From Actinomycetota bacterium (GTDB taxonomy: Bacteria > Actinomycetota > UBA4738 > HRBIN12), in NCBI GenBank assembly GCA_005884925.1, contig VAYU01000025.1:16259-80258 (forward strand): DNA of 64,000 nucleotides. Reading direction: 5' to 3'. The notes beneath the pieces are model-generated. The model was not told the origin of the DNA, made no database searches, and saw nothing but the letters and a program-made list of their open reading frames with translations. Below, one piece after another: positions 27,144 to 36,050 of the stretch. Position 1 is the stretch's first letter. Each line of letters starts with the position of its first letter. Made by a program: the position numbers and the translations under genes.

Positions 27144-29239
27144 GCGTCGTCGAGGCGCGAAGGGATCGCTGGGTCCCGCGGCTCGCCCGACTCGCGCTCG
27201 GGGTCGTGGTCGTGGTCGGGACGTGCGGCCTCACGCTCGCAGCGATGCGACGCGAAACGGGAGTCATCCTCGGCGCGCTCGCCGTATCCGCGATCCTCAT
27301 CGTCTTCTCGCTCTTGGGGATCCTCATCGCGGGGCGCAAGCACAACCCCGTGGGCTTGATCTTCTCTGCGCTCGCGGTCGCGGCCGCCATCCAGCTCACG
27401 GCCGGCGACTACATCCTGCGTGCGAATGTGACCGCGCCCGGTTCGCTGCCGCTCGTGGTGTATGCGGAATGGGTCGATCGGTGGATCGGGGCAGCGGCGA
27501 TCACGCTCCTGCCCCTGCTCTTCCTGCTGTTCCCGACCGGTCGCATCCCGTCGGCTCGTTGGCTGTGGGTGTTCCGCGCGTGGGCTGCCTCCGCCTGCCT
27601 CTGGGTCGTGGGATTCATGCTGACGCCTGGCCCACTCGACGTGGGCAACTCCGACCACGCGATGAACCCCTTCGGGGTGAGCTTCGGGTCGGCCCTCGGG
27701 TTCATCGGCGGCGTGGGTCTGCTCGTGTCGACGATCGCATCGATCGCATCGCTGTTCGTCCGATGGCGACACGCAGCCGGGGAGGAACGCCAGCAGCTGC
27801 GGCTTCTCGTGTTCGTTGCCGGTGTTGGATTCGTCTTCTTCTGGCTGTCTGGCGTCCCGGGACCCATCTCCAGCGTCGGATGGGCGGGCTTCCAGGTGTC
27901 CTTGCTTATCGGGATCCCGGCAGCGATCGCGATCGCGATCCTGAAGTACCGCCTCTACGACGTCGACCTCGTGATCCGGAAGACGGTGGTGTTCGGCGTC
28001 CTCGCCGCGTTCATCACCGCGGTCTACGTCGCGGTCGTGGTGGGTCTCGGGTCGATCTTCACCGACACGCTGGTCCTGCGGATCGCGGCGACGGCGCTGG
28101 TCGCGGTGGCGTTCCAGCCGGTGCGCGACCGCGCGAACCGGCTCGCGAACCGGCTGGTGTTCGGCGATCGGGCGACGCCGTACGAGGTGCTCGCTCGCTT
28201 CGGCGAGCGCGTCGGCGAGACCTATGCGAGCGATGACGTCCTGCCACGGATCGCGCGTGTGATCGCCGAGGGAACGGCCGCGGCTCGCTCGGACGTCTGG
28301 CTCCGACTGGGCGACCGGTTCACGCTCGCAGCTTCGTGGCCGGTCAGCGAACCGCAAGGGTCGTTCGCGATCGAGGGCGACGAGCTCCCGCCGATCGATG
28401 CCGACCGGGTCGCTCCGGTCGGCCATCAGGGCGAGCTCCTCGGCGCGATCGCCGTGACCAAGCCCGCGAGCGAGCCGCTCACCCCTGGGGACGCCGAGCT
28501 CCTCGACCGCCTCGCCGAGCAGGCGGGGCTGGTGCTCGCGAACGCGCGGCTCACGGCCGATCTGGAGGCTCGGCTGATGCAGATCGCGCAGCAGGCCGCC
28601 GATCTCCGTTCCTCCCGGCAACGGATCGTGGCCGCTCAGGACGAGGAAAGGAGGCGGCTGGAACGCAACATCCACGACGGAGCGCAGCAGCATCTGGTCG
28701 CGCTCGCGGTCAAGCTTCGGCTCGCGAAGACCGCGCTCCAGACGGATCCGGAGCACGGACGACGCATGCTTGGAGAGATCAGCGACGAGGTGGACGCGGC
28801 TCTGGACACCCTCCGTTCGCTCGCCCTCGGGATCTATCCGCCGCTGCTGGAGGAACAGGGGATCGCAGCCGCGCTGGCTGCGCAGTACTTGCGCAGCAGT
28901 CTGCCCGTGCGGATGGAGAGCGACGGGATCGGCAGGTACCCGATCGAGCTGGAGGCGGCCGTCTACTTCTGTACGCTCGAGGCGCTCCAGAACGCGGCGA
29001 AGTACGCACACGCCTCCGCGATCACGATCTCGTTCCGAGAACAGGGCGGGGCGCTCGAGTTCACCGTCACCGATGACGGCGTTGGGTTCGATCCGGGATC
29101 GAACGGGACCGGCACGGGGATCCAAGGGATCCGAGATCGGATCTCCGTGTTCGGCGGCGATGCGGAGATCGAGTCCTCACCCGGACTGGGAACGACGGTC
29201 CGTGGCCGCGTGCCGTTGCTGGAGGAGGTGTCGCGATGA
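27140..29239 (+). CDS. Multi-TM sensor histidine kinase, array member 3
   Basis: LFPTGRIPSARWLWVFR, RLYDVDLVIRKTVVFGVLAAFITAVY, ERRRLERNIHDGAQQHLVALAVKLRLA, DDGVGFDPGSNGTGTGIQGIRDRI; ATGA overlap at 27140-27143. Confidence 0.95.
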   Translation: MSVVEARRDRWVPRLARLALGVVVVVGTCGLTLAAMRRETGVILGALAVSAILIVFSLLGILIAGRKHNPVGLIFSALAVAAAIQLTAGDYILRANVTAPGSLPLVVYAEWVDRWIGAAAITLLPLLFLLFPTGRIPSARWLWVFRAWAASACLWVVGFMLTPGPLDVGNSDHAMNPFGVSFGSALGFIGGVGLLVSTIASIASLFVRWRHAAGEERQQLRLLVFVAGVGFVFFWLSGVPGPISSVGWAGFQVSLLIGIPAAIAIAILKYRLYDVDLVIRKTVVFGVLAAFITAVYVAVVVGLGSIFTDTLVLRIAATALVAVAFQPVRDRANRLANRLVFGDRATPYEVLARFGERVGETYASDDVLPRIARVIAEGTAAARSDVWLRLGDRFTLAASWPVSEPQGSFAIEGDELPPIDADRVAPVGHQGELLGAIAVTKPASEPLTPGDAELLDRLAEQAGLVLANARLTADLEARLMQIAQQAADLRSSRQRIVAAQDEERRRLERNIHDGAQQHLVALAVKLRLAKTALQTDPEHGRRMLGEISDEVDAALDTLRSLALGIYPPLLEEQGIAAALAAQYLRSSLPVRMESDGIGRYPIELEAAVYFCTLEALQNAAKYAHASAITISFREQGGALEFTVTDDGVGFDPGSNGTGTGIQGIRDRISVFGGDAEIESSPGLGTTVRGRVPLLEEVSR

Positions 29240-31254
29240 GGCGCGTGGGGGCGATCCTCTTCCTCGTGGCGCCGCCGTTGCTGCTACTGATCGCGTGCGT
29301 CCTGAACGCATGGGCGGGAAGGGGTTGGATCAGCCCGCTCGAGTGGGCACCGCTCGCGTTCGCGTCCGCCGCCGTTGGCTCCCTCCTGTGGATCCGGCGT
29401 GCTGGTGGGGCGATGGCGGGGTTGTTCATCTACATGGGGCTGGGGCTGCCGATCGGCATGATCTTCGAGGCGTACGCACGAGGCGCGGTCGACCACGGTC
29501 TTCCCGGGGCGCCGTGGGCAGCGTGGCTCTTCCAGGCTTCCCTTGGCTTGTCGCTCGGCTTCTACCTGATCATGCAGCTCTTCCCGACGGGCGCTCCCTT
29601 GTCACGTCGGTGGCGGACCCTCGTCTGGCTCACGATCGCGACCGCGACGGTCGTTCTCCTGACGCCAGCATTCGGGGTGACGTCCGAGTTCACGGCGAAC
29701 TTCCCGGGCGTTGTGCATCCGCTCCAGATCCTCCCGGCCAAAGCAGCGAACGTCCTCGACACGATCGGCGGCGTCGGCACGTTGATCTTGTTCATCGCAT
29801 CGGCCGCGGAGATCGTCCTGCGATACCGACGCTCCGCCGGGGACGAGCGAGCCCAGATGAAATGGTTCGCAACGGCGTCAGCGGTGGCGGCTGTCGGTTT
29901 CATCGTCGGCTTCGCAACGCTCCCAGACAACCCAGCGATCGCCTTCGCGCTGCTCACACCGCTGATCCCGATCGCCGCCGGCATCGCCATCCTGAAGTAC
30001 CACCTCTACGACATCGACGTCGTGATCTCGAAAGCGGTGGTCTTCGCACTGCTCGGCGTGTTCATCGCGGTCGTCTACGTCGCGATCGTGGTGGGGATCG
30101 GGACGCTCGCCGGGAACACGACGAGCCCCGCGCTCTCGATCGCCGCGACCGTGCTGGTGGCGGTGCTGTTCCAGACCGTTCGCGTGCGCGCGCGCCGGCT
30201 CGCGAACCGATTGGTCTACGGTGAGCGAGCCACGCCCTACGAGGTGATCGCGGGCTTCTCGGAGCGCGTCGCCGACGCCGTTTCGACGGATCGGGTCTTG
30301 CCGCAGATGGCCGAGGCGGCCGGACGCGGGGTCGGAGCGGTCGAAGCGACTGTCCGGGTACGTTTGCCCGGCGGGCTCGACCGGACCGAACGGTGGTCGG
30401 GACCGGGCGTCACCCCCGAGCGCGTCGCCGAGCCGTGGACGGTCACGGTCGGCTATCAGGGGGAACCCGTCGGGGACCTGATCGTGACGAAGCCCACGAA
30501 CGATCCCCTCACCCCCGCGGAGCAGAACCTCCTCCGCGATCTGGCTGCGCAGGCGGGGTTGGCACTGCACAACGTCCGGTTGACCGAAGAGCTCGGGATC
30601 CGTCTGCGGGAACTGGACGAGCAGGCCGCGGCGCTGCGCGTTTCGCGCGAACGGCTCGTAACCGCTCGGGACGCGCAGCGCCGCGGCCTCCAGCGGGACA
30701 TCCACGAGGGGCCCGAGCGGCATCTCCTTGACATCCGGCAACGACTCCACCGGGTGGTCGACCCCGTCGAACTGGACGGGCTCATCGGGCACACGAACGA
30801 AACCCTCGACGGCCTCCGCGATCTGGCGCGCGGGATCTTCCCCCCGCTGCTCGCGGAGCAGGGCGTGATCGCCGCGCTCCGGGCGCACATCCGCAAGGTA
30901 GGCGCGAACGTAACCGTCGAAGCGGCGATCGGCTTCGCCGATCGCCGCTTCGACGCCGACACCGAGGCGGGCGTGTACTTCTGCTGCCTCCAGGCCATCC
31001 AGAACGTGATCCGCCATGCGAACAACGCGACGTGCGTGGTCGCGCTGTCCAGCGACGCCGACGCGATCGTGTTCGAGATCCGTGACGACGGGCCAGGGTT
31101 CGATGTCGCCGCGACCCCCCGCGGGATGGGCCTGCAGATCGTGCAGGACCGGGTCGACGCGCTCGACGGATCTCTCGAGGTCACGAGTGACCCGGGGCGC
31201 GGGACGCGCGTCGCCGTCCGCCTGCCGATCCGAGCACTGGAGCCGGTCCGATGA
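29236..31254 (+). CDS. Multi-TM sensor histidine kinase, array member 4 (divergent DHp segment)
   Basis: LFPTGAPLSRRWRTLVW, HLYDIDVVISKAVVFALLGVFIAVVY, QRRGLQRDIHEGPERHLLDIRQRLHRVV, DDGPGFDVAATPRGMGLQIVQDRV; ATGA overlap at 29236-29239. Confidence 0.93.
   Translation: MRRVGAILFLVAPPLLLLIACVLNAWAGRGWISPLEWAPLAFASAAVGSLLWIRRAGGAMAGLFIYMGLGLPIGMIFEAYARGAVDHGLPGAPWAAWLFQASLGLSLGFYLIMQLFPTGAPLSRRWRTLVWLTIATATVVLLTPAFGVTSEFTANFPGVVHPLQILPAKAANVLDTIGGVGTLILFIASAAEIVLRYRRSAGDERAQMKWFATASAVAAVGFIVGFATLPDNPAIAFALLTPLIPIAAGIAILKYHLYDIDVVISKAVVFALLGVFIAVVYVAIVVGIGTLAGNTTSPALSIAATVLVAVLFQTVRVRARRLANRLVYGERATPYEVIAGFSERVADAVSTDRVLPQMAEAAGRGVGAVEATVRVRLPGGLDRTERWSGPGVTPERVAEPWTVTVGYQGEPVGDLIVTKPTNDPLTPAEQNLLRDLAAQAGLALHNVRLTEELGIRLRELDEQAAALRVSRERLVTARDAQRRGLQRDIHEGPERHLLDIRQRLHRVVDPVELDGLIGHTNETLDGLRDLARGIFPPLLAEQGVIAALRAHIRKVGANVTVEAAIGFADRRFDADTEAGVYFCCLQAIQNVIRHANNATCVVALSSDADAIVFEIRDDGPGFDVAATPRGMGLQIVQDRVDALDGSLEVTSDPGRGTRVAVRLPIRALEPVR
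30623..30689. repeat. 19-bp perfect inverted repeat, 29-nt spacer, inside CDS
   Basis: AGGCCGCGGCGCTGCGCGT at 30623-30641 and ACGCGCAGCGCCGCGGCCT at 30671-30689. Confidence 0.97.
30916..30954. repeat. 18-bp perfect inverted repeat, 3-nt spacer, inside CDS
   Basis: GTCGAAGCGGCGATCGGC ttc GCCGATCGCCGCTTCGAC. Confidence 0.97.
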
Positions 31255-33338
31255 ACCACCCGGATCGCGAACGTGCGATCGCGCGGAGGGTCGCGATCGG
31301 TCTGGTCGCGTTCTACGTCGCGCTGTGGCTCGTGCGCCTGATCCTCGGCTTCGCAACGGGGAGCCTGACGGACCAGCCGGGCTGGGTCCTCGACCTGGTC
31401 TACGGCGCGGGGACGATCGTCTTCTCCACGCTGATACTCCTCGTCGGGTGGGCGATCGTGACGAGACAGTCGAGGAACACGATCGGCTGGCTCCTGATGC
31501 TCATCCCGATCCTCGGGATCTTCGGCTTCGTCGTCGGCGATTACGCAACCCAAGCGCTCGTCACGCACCCGGGCTCGCTCCCGTTCGGTCGGGTGGCGGC
31601 CTGGTTCGACCGTTGGCTCATCGTCGCCATGATGGCGATCTTCATCCCGTTGTTCCTCTCGTTCCCGGACGGGAAGCTCCCGTCGCGACGGTGGCGGCCC
31701 GTCCTGTGGTTCACGATCGCTGCCACCTCCGTCACCGTGATCGGGTTCGCCGTGACGCCGGGACGCTTGACCGGCGCGTTCTCCGACCTCACGAGCATCA
31801 CGGTGACCAATCCGCTCGGCATCGAGGCTCTCGCAGGACCGATCGATGCCATCACGCAGCTCGCAGGGATCGCCATCTTGATCAGCGCGTTCCTCGCGGG
31901 TGCGGCGATCATCGTTCGGTTCCGGGGTGCTTCGGGTGAGGTCCGCCAGCAGATCAAGTGGCTCGCGTTCGTCGGGGTTGCCTTCATGGTCGAGGTCCTG
32001 GTCGGCGCGGTCCTGACGGGGATCCTGGGCGATCGCTCGAGCGCATCCGACACGGTGGGCAACGTCCTGTTCACGGTCTGGTTCCTCACGCTCCTCGGCG
32101 GGATCCCGATCGCGTGCGGGGTCGCGATCCTCAAGTACCACCTCTACGACCTCGACGTCGTGATCCGCAAGGCCGTGGTCTTCGGATTGCTGGTCGTCTT
32201 CATCACGGCTGTCTACGCGGCGATCGTCGGCATCCTCACGACCCAGGTGAGCTCGACGATCGGATCGTTCGCGGCCGCGGCGACCTTGGCGGTGCTCTTC
32301 GCGCCGGCGAGGGACCGCGCACGCAAGCTCGCCGACCGCGTGGTCTACGGGAAGCGAGCGACCCCCTACGAGGTCTTGGCGGACTTCTCGGGCCGGGTCG
32401 GTGAGGCGTATGCGGCCGAGGACGTCTTGGATCGGATGGCCGGCGTACTGGCCAAGGGAGCTGGCGCCGAGGTCGCTACGGTCTGGTTGAAGGTCGCGAA
32501 CGACGTGAGACCCGCAGCGACGTTCCCCGAGGGGGCGCCTCCGGCCGATGGAACGACCGTCCCGGTCGTGCATCACGGCGAGGAGCTGGGGGCGCTCTCG
32601 GTCAGGATGCCCGCATCGGATCCGATCGATCCTACGAAACGCAAGCTCGTCGAGGACCTGGCGGCACAGGCGGGTCTGGTCCTCAGGAACGTCCGGCTGA
32701 TCGAGGAGCTCCGCGCCTCGCGGCAACGACTCGTGGCCGCGCAGGACGAAGAGCGACGCAAGATCGAACGGAACCTCCACGATGGCGCTCAGCAGCAACT
32801 GGTCGCCCTGGCGGTCCAACTGAAGCTCGCCGAGAAGCTCGCGGGCACGCATCCCGACAAGGAGCGAGAACTCCTCGCCCGGCTCGGCTCCCAGGCGAAC
32901 GCCGCCCTCGAGGACCTCCGCGGCCTCGCGCGCGGGATCTACCCGCCTCTGCTGGCGGACAAAGGGCTCGCCGCGGCGCTCGAGAGCCAGGCGCGGAAGG
33001 CCGCGGTGCCGACGACGGTCGAAGCCGACGGCATCGGGCGGTACCCGCAAGACGTCGAGTCGACGATCTACTTCTGCACGCTCGAGGCGCTCAACAACGT
33101 CGCGAAGTACGCGGAGGCGAGCCGCGCGATCGTGCGGTTGTCGCAGCGAGACAGACACGTCGAGTTCGCGGTGGATGACGACGGCCGAGGCTTCGATGCC
33201 GACGCGACGGGCTACGGGACAGGGCTGCAGGGCATGGCCGACCGGCTCGATGCGATCGGGGGCGAGCTGCTGGTCCAGAGCCGACCCGGGGCTGGCTCGA
33301 CGGTGTCCGGACGCGTTCCGGTCGGAGGCACGGGATGA
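31251..33338 (+). CDS. Multi-TM sensor histidine kinase, array member 5
   Basis: SFPDGKLPSRRWRPVLW, HLYDLDVVIRKAVVFGLLVVFITAVY, DEERRKIERNLHDGAQQQLVALAVQLKLAEKL, DDGRGFDADATGYGTGLQGMADRL; ATGA overlap at 31251-31254. Confidence 0.95.
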   Translation: MNHPDRERAIARRVAIGLVAFYVALWLVRLILGFATGSLTDQPGWVLDLVYGAGTIVFSTLILLVGWAIVTRQSRNTIGWLLMLIPILGIFGFVVGDYATQALVTHPGSLPFGRVAAWFDRWLIVAMMAIFIPLFLSFPDGKLPSRRWRPVLWFTIAATSVTVIGFAVTPGRLTGAFSDLTSITVTNPLGIEALAGPIDAITQLAGIAILISAFLAGAAIIVRFRGASGEVRQQIKWLAFVGVAFMVEVLVGAVLTGILGDRSSASDTVGNVLFTVWFLTLLGGIPIACGVAILKYHLYDLDVVIRKAVVFGLLVVFITAVYAAIVGILTTQVSSTIGSFAAAATLAVLFAPARDRARKLADRVVYGKRATPYEVLADFSGRVGEAYAAEDVLDRMAGVLAKGAGAEVATVWLKVANDVRPAATFPEGAPPADGTTVPVVHHGEELGALSVRMPASDPIDPTKRKLVEDLAAQAGLVLRNVRLIEELRASRQRLVAAQDEERRKIERNLHDGAQQQLVALAVQLKLAEKLAGTHPDKERELLARLGSQANAALEDLRGLARGIYPPLLADKGLAAALESQARKAAVPTTVEADGIGRYPQDVESTIYFCTLEALNNVAKYAEASRAIVRLSQRDRHVEFAVDDDGRGFDADATGYGTGLQGMADRLDAIGGELLVQSRPGAGSTVSGRVPVGGTG

Positions 33339-35575
33339 CCCCGCGCGCGGCGACCCTGATCTCTCGAACCCTGATCGGACTGGGGCTCGTGATGATCGCG
33401 CTCGCGGTCTTCGTGAGCAGAACGACGTTCTCGCGAGCCGATCCCCACGAGATCGTCGTGATCCCGCAGGCCCTCGAGCCGCGGGTGCTCGCCGCTGCGG
33501 ACGCCCTGCGTCGCGACCCCGGGGTGGCGACCGACCCGGCCCTCGCCGACGCGCCAGAAGTGATGGTTCACGAGCAAGACCGCGTCGCCCACGGCGAACG
33601 GCTGACTACGACGGCCAACTCTCCGGGCGCGAGCGTCGTCTTGGTGGTCAGCCTGCTGTGGATGGGGACGGGGAGCGTGATCGTGTCCCGGCAACCTCGC
33701 AACCTGGCTGGGTGGGTGTTCCTCGCGCTGGGCTTCCTGATCGTCCTCGAAGGACTTAGCCAGATCATGGTGTTCGCCGCGTTCAGGGCGGATGCGGCCG
33801 TCCCGCTCGCGTCGGTGTGGGCCATCGCGGGTGAATACGCGGTCTATCCCATCGTCCTCCTGCCCCTGCTGTGGCTGCTGTTCCCCGACGGCCAACCGCC
33901 ATCGCCGCGGTGGCGGTGGGCCGTACGGGCGTACCTCGTCGCGGTGTGGATCGCGTTGGCCGCGTACGTGGTGACACCGGGGCCGCTGAACAACTTCGTG
34001 GACTTCGGCGTCCTGTACATGAACCCACTGGGCGGGTCAGCCGTATCAGGGATCGCCCCTGCGATCACCGGCATCGGCGGCATGGTCGCGCTGATCCTGA
34101 CGATCGCGACGATCTTCGGCGTCCGAGGTCGATTCAAGCGGGCGACGGGGGACGAACGTCAGCAGCTCCGGTGGCTCGTCTTCGTGACGACACTGGCGCT
34201 GGTGCTGTTCGTCGCCATCTTCGCGGGCGGGCTCATCGTCGAACAGATCTTCCATCACCAGAACCCACAGATCGGTCGTGTCGATGTGTTCGACCTGCTG
34301 TTCAGTCTGTTGGCCGCTCTGGTCGTGATCGGGATCCCCGGCGCCTATCTCGTCGCGATCTACCGCTATCACCTCTGGGACCTCGACGTCGTGATCAAGA
34401 AGGCGCTGGTCTTCGCGCTCGTCGCCGGAGGGCTGACGGTCGTCTCGCTCGGGGTCGTCCTTCTGCTTCCGGCGCTGGTCGTCGGGACTGGGTTGACCGG
34501 GACGGAGCGCACGGTCTTCGTCGTCGGCGTCGCCATCGGCACGCTGTTCGGTCCCCTCCGGCGACTCGCGCGGCGACTCGCCGACCGCATCGTCTATCAC
34601 ACGCGAGCAACGCCGTATGAGGTGCTCACGGAGTTCTCCGGCCGCGTCGGGAGCACCTACGCGACCGACGACGTGCTCCCGCGTATGGCTCAGGTCCTCG
34701 CGCGAGGCGCCGGAGCGCCATCCGCGCGCGTGCTGCTTTCGGTTCACGGGGAACGACGAGTGGCCGCTTCGTTCGGCGAGACCGCGGATGGCTCCGATTT
34801 CGAGGTCACGGTCACGCATCAAGGCCAGGAGCTGGGGGCGCTCGCGGTGACGATGCCAGCGAACGACCCGATCGACCTAGCGCGCGAGAAGCTCGTCCAC
34901 GACCTCGCGGCGCAGGCCGGCCCAGTGCTCCGCAACGTTGCGCTGATCGAAGACCTTCGGGCGTCCCGACAGCGCCTCGTCGTGGCGCAAGACGACGAAC
35001 GTCGCAAGATCGAGCGGAACCTGCACGACGGCGCGCAGCAGCAGCTGGTCGCGCTCGCGGTCCAGCTGCGACTGCTGGAGCAGACCGCGGGCAAGGACCC
35101 GGAGCGGGACCGCGAGGTCGCGGCGAGGCTCGGCTCCCAGGCGAACGCCGCCCTCGAAGATCTACGCGACCTCGCGCGCGGGATCTACCCGCCGCTCCTG
35201 GCGGACAAGGGGCTCGCCGCGGCCCTCGAGGCCCAGTCGCGCAAGGCGGCCGTCCCCACGACGGTCGAGGCCGACGACGTCGGCCGGTACCCCCAGGGGA
35301 TCGAGTCGGCGGTCTACTTCTGCGTGCTCGAGGCGCTGAACAACGTCGCGAAATACGCAGGGGCCACGCGCGCGACCATCACGCTGGCGCAGGCCGATGG
35401 TCACCTCTCGTTCGAGGTGGACGACGACGGAGCGGGGTTCCAGGTGGATCGAGCACGCGGCGGGACCGGCATCCAGGGGATGGCCGACCGGCTCGATGCG
35501 ATCGGGGGCTCGCTCACGATCCGGAGCGTTCCTGGGGAGGGCTCGACCGTCGGCGGACGGGTGCCTGTCACGTAA
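33335..35575 (+). CDS. Multi-TM sensor histidine kinase, array member 6 (extra extracytoplasmic loop)
   Basis: LFPDGQPPSPRWRWAVR, HLWDLDVVIKKALVFALVAGGLTVVSLG, DDERRKIERNLHDGAQQQLVALAVQLRLLEQ, DDGAGFQVDRARGGTGIQGMADRL; ATGA overlap at 33335-33338. Confidence 0.95.
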   Translation: MTPRAATLISRTLIGLGLVMIALAVFVSRTTFSRADPHEIVVIPQALEPRVLAAADALRRDPGVATDPALADAPEVMVHEQDRVAHGERLTTTANSPGASVVLVVSLLWMGTGSVIVSRQPRNLAGWVFLALGFLIVLEGLSQIMVFAAFRADAAVPLASVWAIAGEYAVYPIVLLPLLWLLFPDGQPPSPRWRWAVRAYLVAVWIALAAYVVTPGPLNNFVDFGVLYMNPLGGSAVSGIAPAITGIGGMVALILTIATIFGVRGRFKRATGDERQQLRWLVFVTTLALVLFVAIFAGGLIVEQIFHHQNPQIGRVDVFDLLFSLLAALVVIGIPGAYLVAIYRYHLWDLDVVIKKALVFALVAGGLTVVSLGVVLLLPALVVGTGLTGTERTVFVVGVAIGTLFGPLRRLARRLADRIVYHTRATPYEVLTEFSGRVGSTYATDDVLPRMAQVLARGAGAPSARVLLSVHGERRVAASFGETADGSDFEVTVTHQGQELGALAVTMPANDPIDLAREKLVHDLAAQAGPVLRNVALIEDLRASRQRLVVAQDDERRKIERNLHDGAQQQLVALAVQLRLLEQTAGKDPERDREVAARLGSQANAALEDLRDLARGIYPPLLADKGLAAALEAQSRKAAVPTTVEADDVGRYPQGIESAVYFCVLEALNNVAKYAGATRATITLAQADGHLSFEVDDDGAGFQVDRARGGTGIQGMADRLDAIGGSLTIRSVPGEGSTVGGRVPVT

Positions 35576-35587
35576 GAGACCGGCCGA

Positions 35588-35959
35588 TCAGGACCCGGAG
35601 GCCTCGGTCCAGGCCGCCTCCAGGCGGTCCGGGCCGAAGACCGCCTTGGGGATGTACGAGGCCGCGCCGCATTCCGCGGCACGCGGCGCATACTCCTCCT
35701 CCTCGTATGTCGAGAGGAGCAACACGACCGGGGGACCATCGGCGCCCAGGATGCGACGGGTCGCCTCGAGCCCGTCGATCCCGGGGAGGTTGACGTCCAT
35801 CAGCACGAGGTCGGGTGCGAGGTCGGCCGCCATAGTGACGCCCTCCTCGCCGGTCGCGGCCTCGCCGACGACGTCGAAACCGTCGGTGACGTCGACCACC
35901 ATGCGCGCGGCGAGGCGGAACGGCTCCTGGTCATCGACGATCAGCACGCGAACGGGCAT
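35588..35959 (-). CDS. Single-domain response regulator (REC only)
   Basis: MPVRVLIVDDQEPFRLAARMVVDVTDGFDVVGEAATGEEG...DLVLMDVNLPGIDGLEATRRIL...ASYIPKAVFGPDRLEAAW; ends with no HTH or output domain. Confidence 0.88.
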   Translation of the reverse strand: MPVRVLIVDDQEPFRLAARMVVDVTDGFDVVGEAATGEEGVTMAADLAPDLVLMDVNLPGIDGLEATRRILGADGPPVVLLLSTYEEEEYAPRAAECGAASYIPKAVFGPDRLEAAWTEASGS

Positions 35960-36050
35960 CTGGATCTCCGACTCGAGCGTCGCAGAGGACGTCGCGTCTG
36001 ACAGTGGTGCCAGCACCACTCCCCGTGTCCCCTTCGGTACGTCGAGGAGC

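Noticed and set aside
27029-29125. 698-aa minus-strand ORF antisense to kinase 3
   Set aside because: Lies wholly antisense to a well-supported kinase; Asp/Arg/His-rich with no recognisable domain.
30456-33158. 900-aa minus-strand ORF spanning kinases 4 and 5
   Set aside because: Antisense to two well-supported kinase genes, low-complexity D/R/E-rich translation; a GC-skew artefact.
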